From the NCBI GenBank assembly GCA_036186865.1, contig AP025062.1, forward strand, positions 26,165,437 through 26,229,436: DNA of 64,000 nucleotides, in the 5' to 3' direction. Both the position numbers and the translations under genes were made by a program. Below the pieces are notes generated by a model, which did no database searches, had not been told where the DNA came from, and worked only from the letters and a program-made list of their open reading frames with translations. The DNA comes from Eustoma russellianum. Its lineage: Eukaryota; Streptophyta; Magnoliopsida; Gentianales; Gentianaceae. This document shows, in pieces, positions 43,874 to 54,280 of this stretch (its first letter is position 1; every line of letters begins with the position of its first letter).

Positions 43874-45301
43874 TGTTAGATTATAAAATGTTTTGATGAT
43901 ATAAAAGATGTTTTAAAGGGCTAAGATGGAACTTTACACATTAAGTTCGAAGCTAATTGAGAAAAACATGTGCGAGACGTAAAACTTTCAATAGATCGGT
44001 TGAAGTACACATCAGTCTCTCAGTAGGCACATGGCTCGATCCAGGTGAAGCTTGGTAAATATTTGAGCATCAGATTCACGTCATACTCTAAGCCAAGAGA
44101 CGTGGATCGATTGACGTGTATCTGAGAGACGTCGATCTCTCAGTTAAGCATACGTCGATCGATCGACGTATAACTGAGAGACGTCGATCTCTCAGCTTTA
44201 GGTATGTCGATCGATCGACATACATCTGAGAGACGACGATCTCTCAGCCTAATGACGTCGATCGATCGACATCATTCTGAGAGACGTCGATCTCTCAGCC
44301 AGGCTGACGTCGATCGATCGACGTCTGACTGAGAGACGTCGATCTCTCAGCTCTGGCACGTAGATCGATCGACGCCTCCAGGATTCAAAAATTTTCAAAC
44401 GTTGGAACAAAATCCAAGGGAGATCTATGATATTTTCTCTCTCCAATCTTGCTCAAATTTCTTGTGGACTTTAACCCAACATACTACATGCTTCCTTGAC
44501 TGTTTTAACCATGTCTAAGATTCTCTAGGGTGGCTATCCAAGATCAAATCACTCCATAGGGTGCCTAAAGACTATTTGGGAACTATCTTGACAGTTTTGA
44601 AGATGAAGACTTGGTGGAGAGCCTCAAAAACGTGGTCAACTTTATTTATAAATAGAAGAAGCTTGGATGAAGAAATTACACACTTTCAACATCATCTAGC
44701 TTCATTTTCCATTGTTGTATATTTCTCTCATACTTGTAAATTTGTTTAAAGCTTGTCTAGCTTTTCTTTGATCTTCATCATTGTATATTGAGAGAAAGAG
44801 AGTCAAGCACAAGAGGAACATAAATATTTGATCTCTTGCTTGTGCTTAGACTTGTGAGAAAGTGTGAACCTTACTATATTTCTTCAACCCACTGTGAGAA
44901 GTTCTTGAGGGAACTTTTGTTGAAGTTGTGAGGAAGCAAGAAGTTGTTCTTGCTAAGAGCTGTAGTTGCTGTAGTTGCACAAGTGTGTTTTGTGCAAGAA
45001 GTTGCCGTTGTTGTTGCTTATACTAAAGTGTTAGTGTAAGTATTGCTGTGGTTGTTCTAATTGTTCATAATAAGAAGAGTAGTTGTTGAAAAATCCACTT
45101 TGGAAACAAAGTGGTAGTGGAGTAGAATCATTTACGATTCGAACAACTCTATATCCGGTGTACTCATTCACTACTTCTCATCTCTCATTCTTGCTCTGAT
45201 TTTGAATATCCTTTTTGAGTTGAGCAAACGAGAAAATTCCGCAAAAGAGACAAACACTCTATTCACCCCCCCCCCCTCTAGAGTGTATTTTGGACCTAAC
45301 A
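43874..45301 (+). repeat. 5' LTR of element G
   Basis: 1,428 bp, TGTTAGATTATAAAATG to GGACCTAACA. It contains the 52 bp palindrome array (about 44095-44375), a TATA-like TTTATTTATAAATAGAAG at about 44640-44657, and a C-run with TCTAGAGTGTATTT near the end. The array lies 270-550 bp upstream of the TATA-like site. Confidence 0.93.
44095..44380. repeat. 52 bp periodic array of two alternating palindromes (G 5' LTR)
   Basis: Palindrome 1, CTGAGAGACGTCGATCTCTC plus AG (or one-base variants), starts at 44122, 44174, 44226, 44277 and 44329, spacings 52, 52, 51, 52. Between them sits palindrome 2 with core GTCGATCGATCGAC and arms that differ per unit: ATAC/GTAT, GTAT/ATAC, ATGAC/(A,G)TCAT, GAC/GTC. 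The array starts with a diverged GTGGATCGATTGAC and ends with GTAGATCGATCGAC. Confidence 0.93.
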
Positions 45302-45303
45302 AT

Positions 45304-45315
45304 TGGTATCAGAGC
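45304..45315 (+). other. Primer-binding site of element G
   Basis: TGGTATCAGAGC, three bases after LTR end CCTAACA at 45301. Matches initiator-Met tRNA. Confidence 0.9.
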
Positions 45316-45364
45316 CTAACCTTGATTGCTTGGCCTATCTTTGCAAGTAGCAAGGTTAAAGATC

Positions 45365-47212
45365 ATGGCAATGACAACCTCAACCTCAACCTCAACCTCT
45401 TCATCTCCTAAGCCTACTGCTCTATTTTCCGAATCAAACACTAAAGCACCTATGTTTGATGCCCAAAATTATTCCTTGTGGAAATTTCGAATGATCAATC
45501 ACTTGAAAGGCTGTGGATATGATATATGGAGAGCCGTTGTCAAAGGAATTGAAGTTCCTATGATTACCAACTCAAAAGGAGAATCAATATTCAAAGATGA
45601 GGATGACTACACCGATGAAGAAAAGATAAGATTTGCCATTAATGGCAAAGCATTTGATATTCTCTCAAGTGCTCTCACCACCACCGAGCTTATAAGACTT
45701 CAAGGTCTTGAAACAGCTCATGAGGCATGGAAAACGCTTGAAATGATACATGAAGGAACTGAGCAAGTAAGAATGGCCAAACGACTTATGCTCATGAAGG
45801 AGTATGAGATGTTCGTAATGAAAAGCGGTGAGAAGATTGAGGAGACAATCGATCGATTCACACGAATAGTGAATCAACTCTCCATGGTGGACAAGAAAAT
45901 CTCAAATGAAGACCTTGTCTCAAAACTCCTCAACTCTTTGCCAAGAGAATGGACACCCAAGGTCACCGCCATCACCGAATCAAATAATCTCAAGACTCTT
46001 ACCCTTGGTGAGCTATCCGGTAATCTTCTTACTCATGAAATTCTTATTGATGAACAAAATAGGATGAACCCTATCAAGCCCACACAAACATCACACAAAG
46101 GATTGGTGGTAGAGTCCGATGACTCTGATGAGGAAGTTGCCCTTCTAGTAAGAAAATTTAAAAGAATGGCAACTAGAAACAAAGCACAAGCAAGAAAGTT
46201 TTTCAAAAGACCATCTAAAGAAAAGGAAGCAAGTGAAAATTGCTATAAATGTGGTCGACCCGGTCATTTCATTGCCGACTGCCACATAAAAGAGCCGCAA
46301 AAGCAAGAGAAGAAGGTCTTTCCTCAAAAGAAGAAAGCCCTCAATGCGGAAATAAATACGTGGGATGATCTCCTTTCGAAATCGGAAGGAGAAGAGAGTG
46401 AAGATCAAGGTGTTGGACTTGTTGCAACCATTGACAATCCAAATACTCAACATACTTGTCTCATGGCGATTGAAGATGATCTTGAGGTAAATTCTAATCC
46501 TTCAAATTTGCATGATGAAATAGGAGATTTACAAGATGACTTTGAAAAATTGAATTTAAAGTATAAGCATTTGAAGAAAGTGTTCAAGAAATGAATCTTA
46601 GAAAATAAGAGCTTGCATGACAAGAATATTTTGATGTTTCAAGAGCATGACATCATACTCACCATGCATAAAACCGTAGCTCTTGAAAATACAGAAATTA
46701 GAAAAGAATGTGAGAAACTAAAGATAGACTTACAAAGACTAACAAATGGCAAAAACAATTTAGACATACTACTTGGTAATCAAAGAATTGGAAATGATAA
46801 ATCCGGTTTAGGATTTAATTCATCATACTCTTCTATTAAACCTAAGCCCTTAAAGAAGAGGGCAAATGATAGAAAAACACAACAAAATTCATCACCTTCT
46901 AAACCAAAGCATGTACCCACTTGTTTTTATTGCAACAAACTAGGATATGTGAAGAAAGCATGTAGAGCTAGATTTGCAAGCACATATGTTTGGAAGCCTA
47001 AGGGTCGACAAACTAACCTTAAAGGACCCAACCATCAAAGGGTACCAATGCATACATCTTTTGGTTTTGTAGGCTCTCAAGATAAATGGAATAGCCAAAG
47101 AAGAAGGAACCAAATGGCTTATGGACAACGGATGTTCAATGCACATGACCGGAGACAAAACGTTGTTCACCAAGCTCAAGCTCCAAGATGGTGGAACGGT
47201 GCATTTTGGTAA
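45365..47212 (+). pseudogene. Element G gag (one in-frame stop)
   Basis: The likely start is ATG at 45365 (MAMTTSTSTSTSSS). Core: FDAQNYSLWKFRMINHLKGC, FAINGKAFDILSSALTTTEL, AHEAWKTLEMIHEGTEQVRM. CCHC knuckle: CYKCGRPGHFIADC (about 46241-46282). A TGA at 46592-46594 breaks the frame, which then continues open: a coiled coil (46595-46790) and a second knuckle CFYCNKLGYVKKAC in which the usual His is Tyr. The frame runs over the protease start in a different phase to 47212. Confidence 0.88.
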
Positions 47213-49193
47213 TGGGAAAGCCAAAATCCTTGGACATGGAGAAATTGGTAACTCTTCTTTTACTATTAATAATGTATTATATGTAGAAGGGCTTAAGTAT
47301 AATTTGATAAGTGTGAGCCAACTATGTGATGCTAATTTTCAAATTGAATTTGTGAAAAGAAAATGTGTTGTGAAAAAGAACGATAAGATTGTTTTTGAGG
47401 CTATACGTAAAAATGATGTTTACAAATTTAGCACACATGATTTGATATCACAAAATGTTTCTTGCCTAGTTGCCAAAAATGATTTGACTCAACTATGGCA
47501 TAGACGACTTGGACATATTAGTTTTAAAAACTTCAAAGAGATTTGCAAAAATGAAAAAGTCCAAGGTCTTCCAAAATTAAATTTCGAAAATCATGGCTTA
47601 TGTGACACTTGTCAAAATGCAAAGCTTGTTAAAACAAGCTTCAAACCCAAAAGTGAAATCTCCACCACCAAACCCCTACAATTGCTTCATATGGATTTGT
47701 ATGGGGATATTGGTACGGCAAGTCTAAGTGGAAAACGTTACTCCTTTGTGGTGGTAGATGACTTCTTTAGGTACACTTGGGTAATGTTCTTGGCTAAAAA
47801 GAATGATGCATGCCAAGAATTTATAAAGCTTTGTAAGAGATTAGAAAATCAAAGAGAGGACACAATTAAGGAAATTAGAAGTGATAGAGGTGGTGAGTTT
47901 GATGGAGAATTTCAAGAATTTTGTGTATCCAAGGGGTATGGACACAATTTCTCAGCTCCAAGAACTCCTCAACAAAATGGTGTTGCGGAAAGGAAGAATA
48001 GAACACTTCAAGAAATGAGTAGAGCCATGCTAAACGAATTTGAGTTACCCAAATATTTTTGGGCCGAAGCAGTAAATACCGCTTGTCATGTGATAAATAG
48101 AGTTTATTTGAGACCATTTCTCAAAAAGACTCCTTATGAGCTTTGGAAAGGTAGAGTACCAAATATTGGTTATTTCAAGGTTTTTGGTTGTAAGTGTTTT
48201 ATACTTAACACCAAAGATAACTTGGATAAACTCGACTTCAAAGCGGATGAAGGAATCTTTATGGGTTATGCTCAAAATAGCAAGGCATTTAGAGTATATA
48301 ATAAAAGAAGCATGAAAGTTGAAGAATCAATTCATGTCAAATTTAGTGAACTCAATGAGGACAAATCAAACATTAATGATGACGATGATGATGATGAAAT
48401 AATTGAAGTAAGCCATACAGAGAAATTTGAGAATCCAAAAGGTAATATTGTTATTGACCTTAGGATTGATCCACTTGAACCTAAGGTTGAAAATGAAGAA
48501 GTAGGAGGAGATACCTCAAATTTACCGGATTCATATAAGTATAGGAAAGATCACCCTAAAGAGTTGATATTAGGTGAAACTAACCAAGGCATAATGACTA
48601 GGAGAAAATTCAATGAAAATGCCTTCATTTCACAAGTTGAGCCTAAAAACATAAAGGAGGCAATAAATGATGAAGATTGGGTATTGGCTATGCAAGAAGA
48701 ATTAAATCAATTTGAAAGAAGTGATGTTTGGGAATTAGTTGCTAAACTTAGTGATCATCCCGTAATTGGCACTAAATGGGTATTTAGAAATAAAACGGAT
48801 GATAAAGGAAACATCACTAGAAACAAAGCTAGATTAGTAGCCCTAGGCTATAGGCAAGAGGAAGGCATAGACTATGATGAAACTTTTGCCCCCGTAGCTA
48901 GGTTAGAAGCTATTAGGATGCTATTAGCATATGCATGCTATAAGGATTTCAAACTATATCAAATGGATGTGAAATCCGCATTCTTGAATGGAATAATTCA
49001 AGAAGAGGTCTATGTAGCTCAACCTCCGGGGTTTGAAAATCATGATTATCCAAATCATGTTTTTAAACTCAAAAAGGCCCTTTATGGACTTAAACAAGCT
49101 CCTAGGGCTTGGTATGATAGGTTAAGTAACTTCCTACTTGAGAACGAGTTTTCAAGAGGAAAAGTCGACACTACTCTTTTTATTAAAGAATAA
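47112..49193 (+). pseudogene. Element G protease, integrase and RT N-terminal part
   Basis: The protease reads KWLMDNGCSMHMTGD, Asn for the usual Ser after the catalytic Asp. The HHCC region has LWHRRLGHISFKNFKEIC and CDTCQNAKL. The integrase core has LLHMDLYGDIG, VVVDDFFRYTWVMFLAKK, RSDRGGEFDGEFQEFC and APRTPQQNGVAERKNRTLQE. Linker 48340-48640 is acidic. RT: HPVIGTKWVFRNKTDDKGNI, FAPVARLEAIRMLLAY, YQMDVKSAFLNGIIQEEVYV, KKALYGLKQAPRAWYDRL. It ends at a TAA (49191-49193), but the same frame continues at once. Confidence 0.9.
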
Positions 49194-50165
49194 GAAAACC
49201 ATCAATTTCTTGTTCAAATTTATGTGGATGATATTATATTTGGTGCTACTAACGATTCTCTTTGTGAGCATTTTGCAAAATTGATTGAAGGAGAATTTGA
49301 AATGAGCATGATGGGTGAACTCAACTACTTCCTTGGTCTACAAATCAAGCAAACTCAAGATGGAGTGTACATATCTCAAACAAAGTACACAAAGGATTTG
49401 CTCAAGAAGTACAAATTCGAGGATGGAAGAAGTGTGAGCACTCCGATGAGCACAAGTACAAAGCTTGACAAAGACGAAAAAGGAAAGCCGGTTGAGGTAA
49501 CCAAATATAGGGGTATGATTGGTAGTTTACTTTATTTAACCGCTAGTAGACCGGATATTTTGCATGTTGTGTGCTTATGTGCTAGATTTCAAAGTATGCC
49601 TAAGGAATCACATTTAGTTGCTGTTAAACGTATCTTTAGGTATTTAAAAAGAACTTTAAATTTTGTATTGTTTTATCCCAAAAATGGATGTTTTGATTTA
49701 AGAGGGTATAGTGACTCCGACTATGCCGGAAATCTTGTTGATAGGAAAAGCACCTCCGGGACGTGTCAATTCCTTGGAGATTGCTTGGTTTCTTGGTTCT
49801 CTAAGAAACAAAATAGTGTGTCACTTTCAACGGCGGAATCCAAATATATATCGGCCGCTTCATGTTGTGCACAACTACTTTGGATGACAAACACATTGAA
49901 TGATTACAATGTTAAGTTTGATAAAGTTCCCATTCTACGTGACAATACCTCAGCCATAAGTATAGCACAAAACCCGGTTCATCATAGTAGGACCAAACAT
50001 ATAGAAGTGAGGCATCACTTCATAAGGGATTGCATTCAAAAAGGACTGGTATGCGTTGAATTTGTCCCAACAAATGACCAACTAGCGGATATATTTACCA
50101 AATCCCTCCCCACTGAGACATTTGAATCAATTAGAACGAGACTTGGAATGATAAACATCAGTTAA
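49194..50165 (+). pseudogene. Element G reverse transcriptase end and RNase H
   Basis: Continues in frame after the TAA with FLVQIYVDDIIFGATN, the intact Y-V-D-D box, MMGELNYFLGLQIKQTQDGV, YRGMIGSLLYLTASRPDI, and RNase H with GYSDSDYAGNLVDRKSTSGT, SLSTAESKYISAAS and RDNTSAISIAQNPVHHSRTK, then HIEVRHHFIRDCI. It ends QLADIFTKSLPTETFESIRT with TAA at 50163-50165. The usual E-A-E-Y is E-S-K-Y. Confidence 0.9.
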
Positions 50166-50189
50166 AGGGATGAAAACTGAAAATTTCAA

Positions 50190-50315
50190 AATCAGGGACA
50201 CGTCGAACGATCGACGTATCAAAACAAGAGATCGACGTACGTCGATCTCTGACATCGATCGATCGACGTACGTCGAACTCCGACGTCGATCGATCGACAT
50301 CAACGAAATTCAGCA
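50190..50315. repeat. Palindrome block between pol and the third ORF of G
   Basis: Contains CGTCGAACGATCGACGTA, AGAGATCGACGTACGTCGAT, CATCGATCGATCGACGTACG and GACGTCGATCGATCGACATC. It uses the same GATCGATCGAC and CGATCTCT words as the LTR array, without a fixed period. Confidence 0.85.
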
Positions 50316-50541
50316 GGTATAAAATCTGTCAAAACGCAAATTCCTCTTCACTTTCAACCATTTCATAGACTGAAACCCTACAAAAACGCCGCCCCCTCTT
50401 TCCCAAAATCATTTCTCTCTTCAATTTCATCTCTAAATCAAGATCTAACTCATCTCTGCTCTTGATTCTTGAGTTTCTCTCTTGAATTCCTCAAATTTCA
50501 ACCTAAAATTCTCAATCTTTCAAGCCCTAAAATTCTTAAAC

Positions 50542-51807
50542 ATGTCTTCAAGGAGCAAAAATACAACCAAGAGGCCAAGATCTTCTAGGGGTGGAGGAGA
50601 AGGTTCAAGCTCCTCTCAAGGACAATCTTCTCAACCTAGGATGAAACAATCTATGGACATGAGTCAAGGGCGTGTCCTTGCCGGGATTAGAAGTGGGCTA
50701 ACTCTCTCCAACTTTCCTTGGATCAAAGCCAAAGATGCCAAAGAGGCTTTGACGGAACCCTTGCCCCCGGGGCAAATAAGGTATATAACTAGACATTCTC
50801 AGATTTTATATGATAAATGGGACGATGATGAAAGAGCAACTATCCCACTCAATTTCCTTAGAATAAATTATATTCTAAGCAATAATGAACTAAGCCCAAT
50901 TATTGAGTGGTTAGATGTTCAAGGTTGGAGGAGTATATGGAATGAGAATGAGATGTCAAAAATGTCCACTAGGTATACTCGACTCTTTTATGCAAACTTG
51001 TGGATTGAATACATAAATAACCTTCCTTTAGCTCTACACTCTGTTATTGATGGACACCATATCAAATGGAAAGTTGAAAAAATTTGTGACCTGATTGGTG
51101 TACCCAACGAAGGGTATTTTGAGTTTGATGCGTGGAAATAGGATGCAGCCAAATGGAAAGTATCTGAAGATGAAGTTAAGACTTTCCTAGGCTTCCATCC
51201 TAGTAAAAAACACAAACGATATGCCTTTAGTCTACCGCACTCTTCTGGCCATTGTTACATTCTGTATCAATGGTAAATCCGCAAAACTGCCAAGTAACCT
51301 TGACTTCTACATAGCATCCGAATCGCTAACTAGGAGAAGGTTAAATTTGGGGAGCTTTTCATGACAAATGTTGTCGAAGCAGCAACCAAACAAAATAAGG
51401 CCCTACCCTATAGTAACCTTATTTATAGGATGCTTGTGAAGTCGGGTATTCAGGTAGATGACACGGATATTGACAGTATTACGCACAAAGACTTCTACGA
51501 TAAAGTCAATATCCAACAAATACTGAAGTCTAGAAAAGAAGCGATGAGGAGAGAACAGGAAGAGGAGGCAAGGGAAGAAGAAGAAGACTTTCCGGATGAG
51601 GCACCCATTCTTGAACCGGACACTCAACAAGCACCAAGTAGCTTGAGCTCAAATGTCCCGGAGCTTCAAGCTCAAGTTACTAGTCTTCAGCAGGAAGTCG
51701 GTGAGCTAAAGGGCAAAGTAACCGTGCATGAATCAAGATTTGCCAAGCTCAAGGCAAAAATGAAAGCGTGTATTCCTGGAATCACGTTTTCTTCAGATGA
51801 AGACTAG
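50542..51807 (+). pseudogene. Element G third ORF (plant transposon-associated protein, broken)
   Basis: The first ATG at 50542 gives MSSRSKNTTKRPRSSRGGGE, a Ser/Gly/Arg-rich start. A globular part follows: ITRHSQILYDKWDDDERATI, LNFLRINYILSNNELSPIIE, LFYANLWIEYINNLPLALHS and WKVEKICDLIGVPNEGYFEF. TAG at 51139 breaks it, with more stops to about 51320. The same frame reopens 51361-51807 with FMTNVVEAATKQNKALPYSN, an acidic stretch and a C-terminal heptad-rich helix (LQAQVTSLQQEVGELKGKV). The globular part resembles the putative plant transposon protein family found in retroelement-linked ORFs. Some Sirevirus elements carry an extra ORF here, sometimes called env-like. I see no signal peptide or membrane segment, so I do not call it env. 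Confidence 0.7.
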
Positions 51808-52317
51808 GGTGGTTTGGTTTTAGATTGCTTCTAGTTCTAGCTTAGTATTTGTTGTTGGTTGTAAAACTTGAATGTGTCTTTGAATTTAATGAAGTATTGT
51901 TTCTTATTTTTTTGATGCTTTCAAAAAGGGGGAGAAAATGGTTGTGGTTGATTAAGTGGTTTATTTGACTTATTTGTTGCTTATTGGTTTATTTGCTTAA
52001 ATGGTTTATTGGCATGGTCTATTGGAATGATTTATTGGGCATGTTGCTTTTCTTTGACAAAATGAGGTAAGCTTGAAAATTGGAATCTTTCAAAACTGTT
52101 GGTGAAATGAAAATGAGCATGAAAAGTTATTTGGTTGAGGGGAGCAAATTTAAGGAGAAGCATTTTGATTGGATCTTGTTCACATTGAGTATTGTGGAAG
52201 GTATAGAGTGCATATACTTAGGGGGAGATTGATATTTTTCAAATATAAAATATTCAAAAATAAAGCAAAAACATCTTGAAGAATCATGGTTTTGAAATCA
52301 TCAAAAAGAGGGGAGAT
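51808..52317 (+). other. Non-coding 3' region of G with repeated polypurine tracts
   Basis: Three purine-tract-like motifs: AAAAAGGGGGAG at about 51923, TAGGGGGAGATT at 52219 and AAAAAGAGGGGAGA ending at 52316, the last directly before LTR start TGTTAG. Only the last is in the normal priming position. Confidence 0.8.
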
Positions 52318-53738
52318 TGTTAGATTATAAAATGTTTTGATGATATAAAAAGATGTTTTAAAGGGCTAAGATGGAACTTTACACATTAAGTTCGAAGCTA
52401 ATTGAGAAAAACATGTGCGAGACGTAAAACTTTCAATAGATCGGTTGAAGTACACATCAGTCTCTCAGTAGGCACATGGCTCGATCCAGGTGAAGCTTGG
52501 TAAATATTTGAGCACTCAGATTCACGTCATACTCTAAGCCAAGAGACGTGGATCGATTGACGTGTATCTGAGAGACGTCGATCTCTCAGTTAAGCATACG
52601 TCGATCGATCGACGTATAACTGAGAGACGTCGATCTCTCAGCTTCAGGTATGTCGATCGATCGACATACATCTGAGAGACGACGATCTCTCAGCCTAATG
52701 ACGTCGATCGATCGACGTCATTCTGAGAGACGTCGATCTCTCAGCTAGGCTGACGTCGATCGATCGACGTCTGACTGAGATCTCTCAGTTCTGGCACGTA
52801 GATCGATCGACGTCTCCAGGATTCAAAAATTGTCAAACGTTGGAACAAAATCCAAGGGAGATCTATGATATTTTCTCTCTCCAATCTTGCTCAAATTTCT
52901 TGTGGACTTTAACCCAACATACTACATGCTTCCTTGACTATTTTAACCATGTCTAAGATTCTCTAGGGTGGCTATCCAAGATCAAATCACTACATAGGGT
53001 GGCTAAAGACTATTTGGGAACTATCTTGACATTTTTAAAGATGAAGACTTGGTGGAGAGCCTCAAAAACGTGGTCAACTTTATTTATAAATAGAAGAAGC
53101 TTGGATGAAGAAATTACACACTTTCAACATCATCTAGCTTCATTTTCCATTGTTGTATATTTCTCTCATACTTGTAAATTTGTTTAAAGCTTGTCTAGCT
53201 TTTCTTTGATCTTCATCATTGTATATTGAGAGAAAGAGAGTCAAGCACAAGAGGAACCATAAATATTTGATCTCTTGCTTGTGCTTAGACTTGTGAGAAA
53301 GTGTGAACCTTACTATATTTCTTCAACCCACTGTGAGAAGTTCTTGAGGGAACTTTTGTTGAAGTTGTGAGGAAGCAAGAAGTTGTTCTTGCTAAGAGTT
53401 GTAGTTGCTGTAGTTGCACAAGTGTGTTTTGTGCAAGAAGTTGCTGTTGTTGTTGCTTACACTAAAGTGTTAGTGTAAGTATTGCTGTGGTTGTTCTTAT
53501 TGTTCATAATAAGAAGAGTAGTTGTTGAAAAATCCACTTTGGAAACAAAGTGGTAGTGGAGTAGAATCATTTACGATTCGAACCACTCTATATCCGGTGT
53601 ACTCATTCACTACTTCTCATCTCCCATTCTTGCTCTGATTTTGAATATCCTTTTTGAGTTGAGCAAACGAGAAAATTCCACAAAAGAGACAAACACTCTA
53701 TTCACCCCCCCCCTCTAGAGTGTATTTCGGACCTAACA
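52318..53738 (+). repeat. 3' LTR of element G
   Basis: 1,421 bp copy of 43874-45301, ending GGACCTAACA. The palindrome array is at about 52540-52820. One palindrome 1 has lost 9 bp (CTGACTGAGATCTCTCAG), while another palindrome 2 is perfect here (GACGTCGATCGATCGACGTC) where the 5' LTR copy has one mismatch. TATA-like site at about 53082. Confidence 0.93.
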
Positions 53739-53743
53739 TTAAA

Positions 53744-54001
53744 ATGAAAAAGATTCCAATTTTCTGTGATAGCACAAGTGCGATCAATCTTTCTCGAAAT
53801 CCGGTGTTTCATTCTAAGGCCAAGCACATTGAGGTGCGATACCACTTTCTTTGTGATCATGTTCAAAATGAGGATATAGTCATAAACCATATAAGAACTG
53901 ATCACCAAATAGCTGACATCTTTACCAAACCCCTTAATCAAGCCACTTTTGAAAACTTACGAGCCAAGTTAGGCATGATGACTTACGACACCATTCTATA
54001 G
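53744..54001 (+). pseudogene. Element H RNase H, C-terminal part
   Basis: Resumes after the G insertion with KKIPIFCDSTSAINLSRNPV, FHSKAKHIEVRYHFLCDHV and QIADIFTKPLNQATFENLRA, ending at a TAG at 53999. It completes the RNase H started before 43873. Confidence 0.9.
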
Positions 54002-54280
54002 TTCTATCTTTTGCATGATTTGCAAAATAAAGTGGGAGATAGAATAAGAACATGATTTTAGTTGGTAAGTCATGATTTTGTATGATAAGTTTCAATTGGT
54101 ATAAGTTGAGTATATGTTAAGGGGGAGAGTATAAGTTGAGGGGGAGCATAACTATTTAAACTTTTGTTCAAAACAAAGTTTGAAAACAATTGGTAAGATT
54201 TATGATGTTAAACAATTGGTTATGAGTTGTGACATTAAAATCATATTAAGTTATTTTGAACATCATCCAAAAGGGGAGAA
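54002..54280 (+). other. Non-coding 3' region of H with repeated polypurine tracts
   Basis: Purine tracts at about 54118 (AAGGGGGAGAG), 54138 (GAGGGGGAGC) and 54271 (AAGGGGAGAA). The last directly precedes LTR start TGTTGAGAAA at 54281. Same arrangement as in G. Confidence 0.8.

Larger units (their letters stand above)
43874..53738 (+). mobile_element. Sirevirus-like copia G (inner, complete element with third ORF)
   Basis: LTRs 43874-45301 and 52318-53738. TSD TTAAA at 43869-43873 and 53739-53743, and RNase H of element H is continuous across it. Internal order: primer site, gag, protease, integrase, RT, RNase H, palindrome block, extra ORF, repeated purine tracts. By eye about 20 substitutions plus a 9 bp deletion separate the LTRs (about 1.5%), so it is younger than H. 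It is nearly complete but broken by a TGA in gag, a frame shift before protease and a TAA in RT. Confidence 0.93.

Noticed and set aside
44095..44380. A CRISPR-like array (regular repeats with spacers)
   Set aside because: The 52 bp units are almost wholly repeat, the spacers are themselves palindromes, the array lies in both LTRs of a plant retrotransposon, and no cas gene exists.
50542..51807. Calling the third ORF of G a retroviral-type envelope gene
   Set aside because: No signal peptide, transmembrane segment or fusion-like region can be seen.
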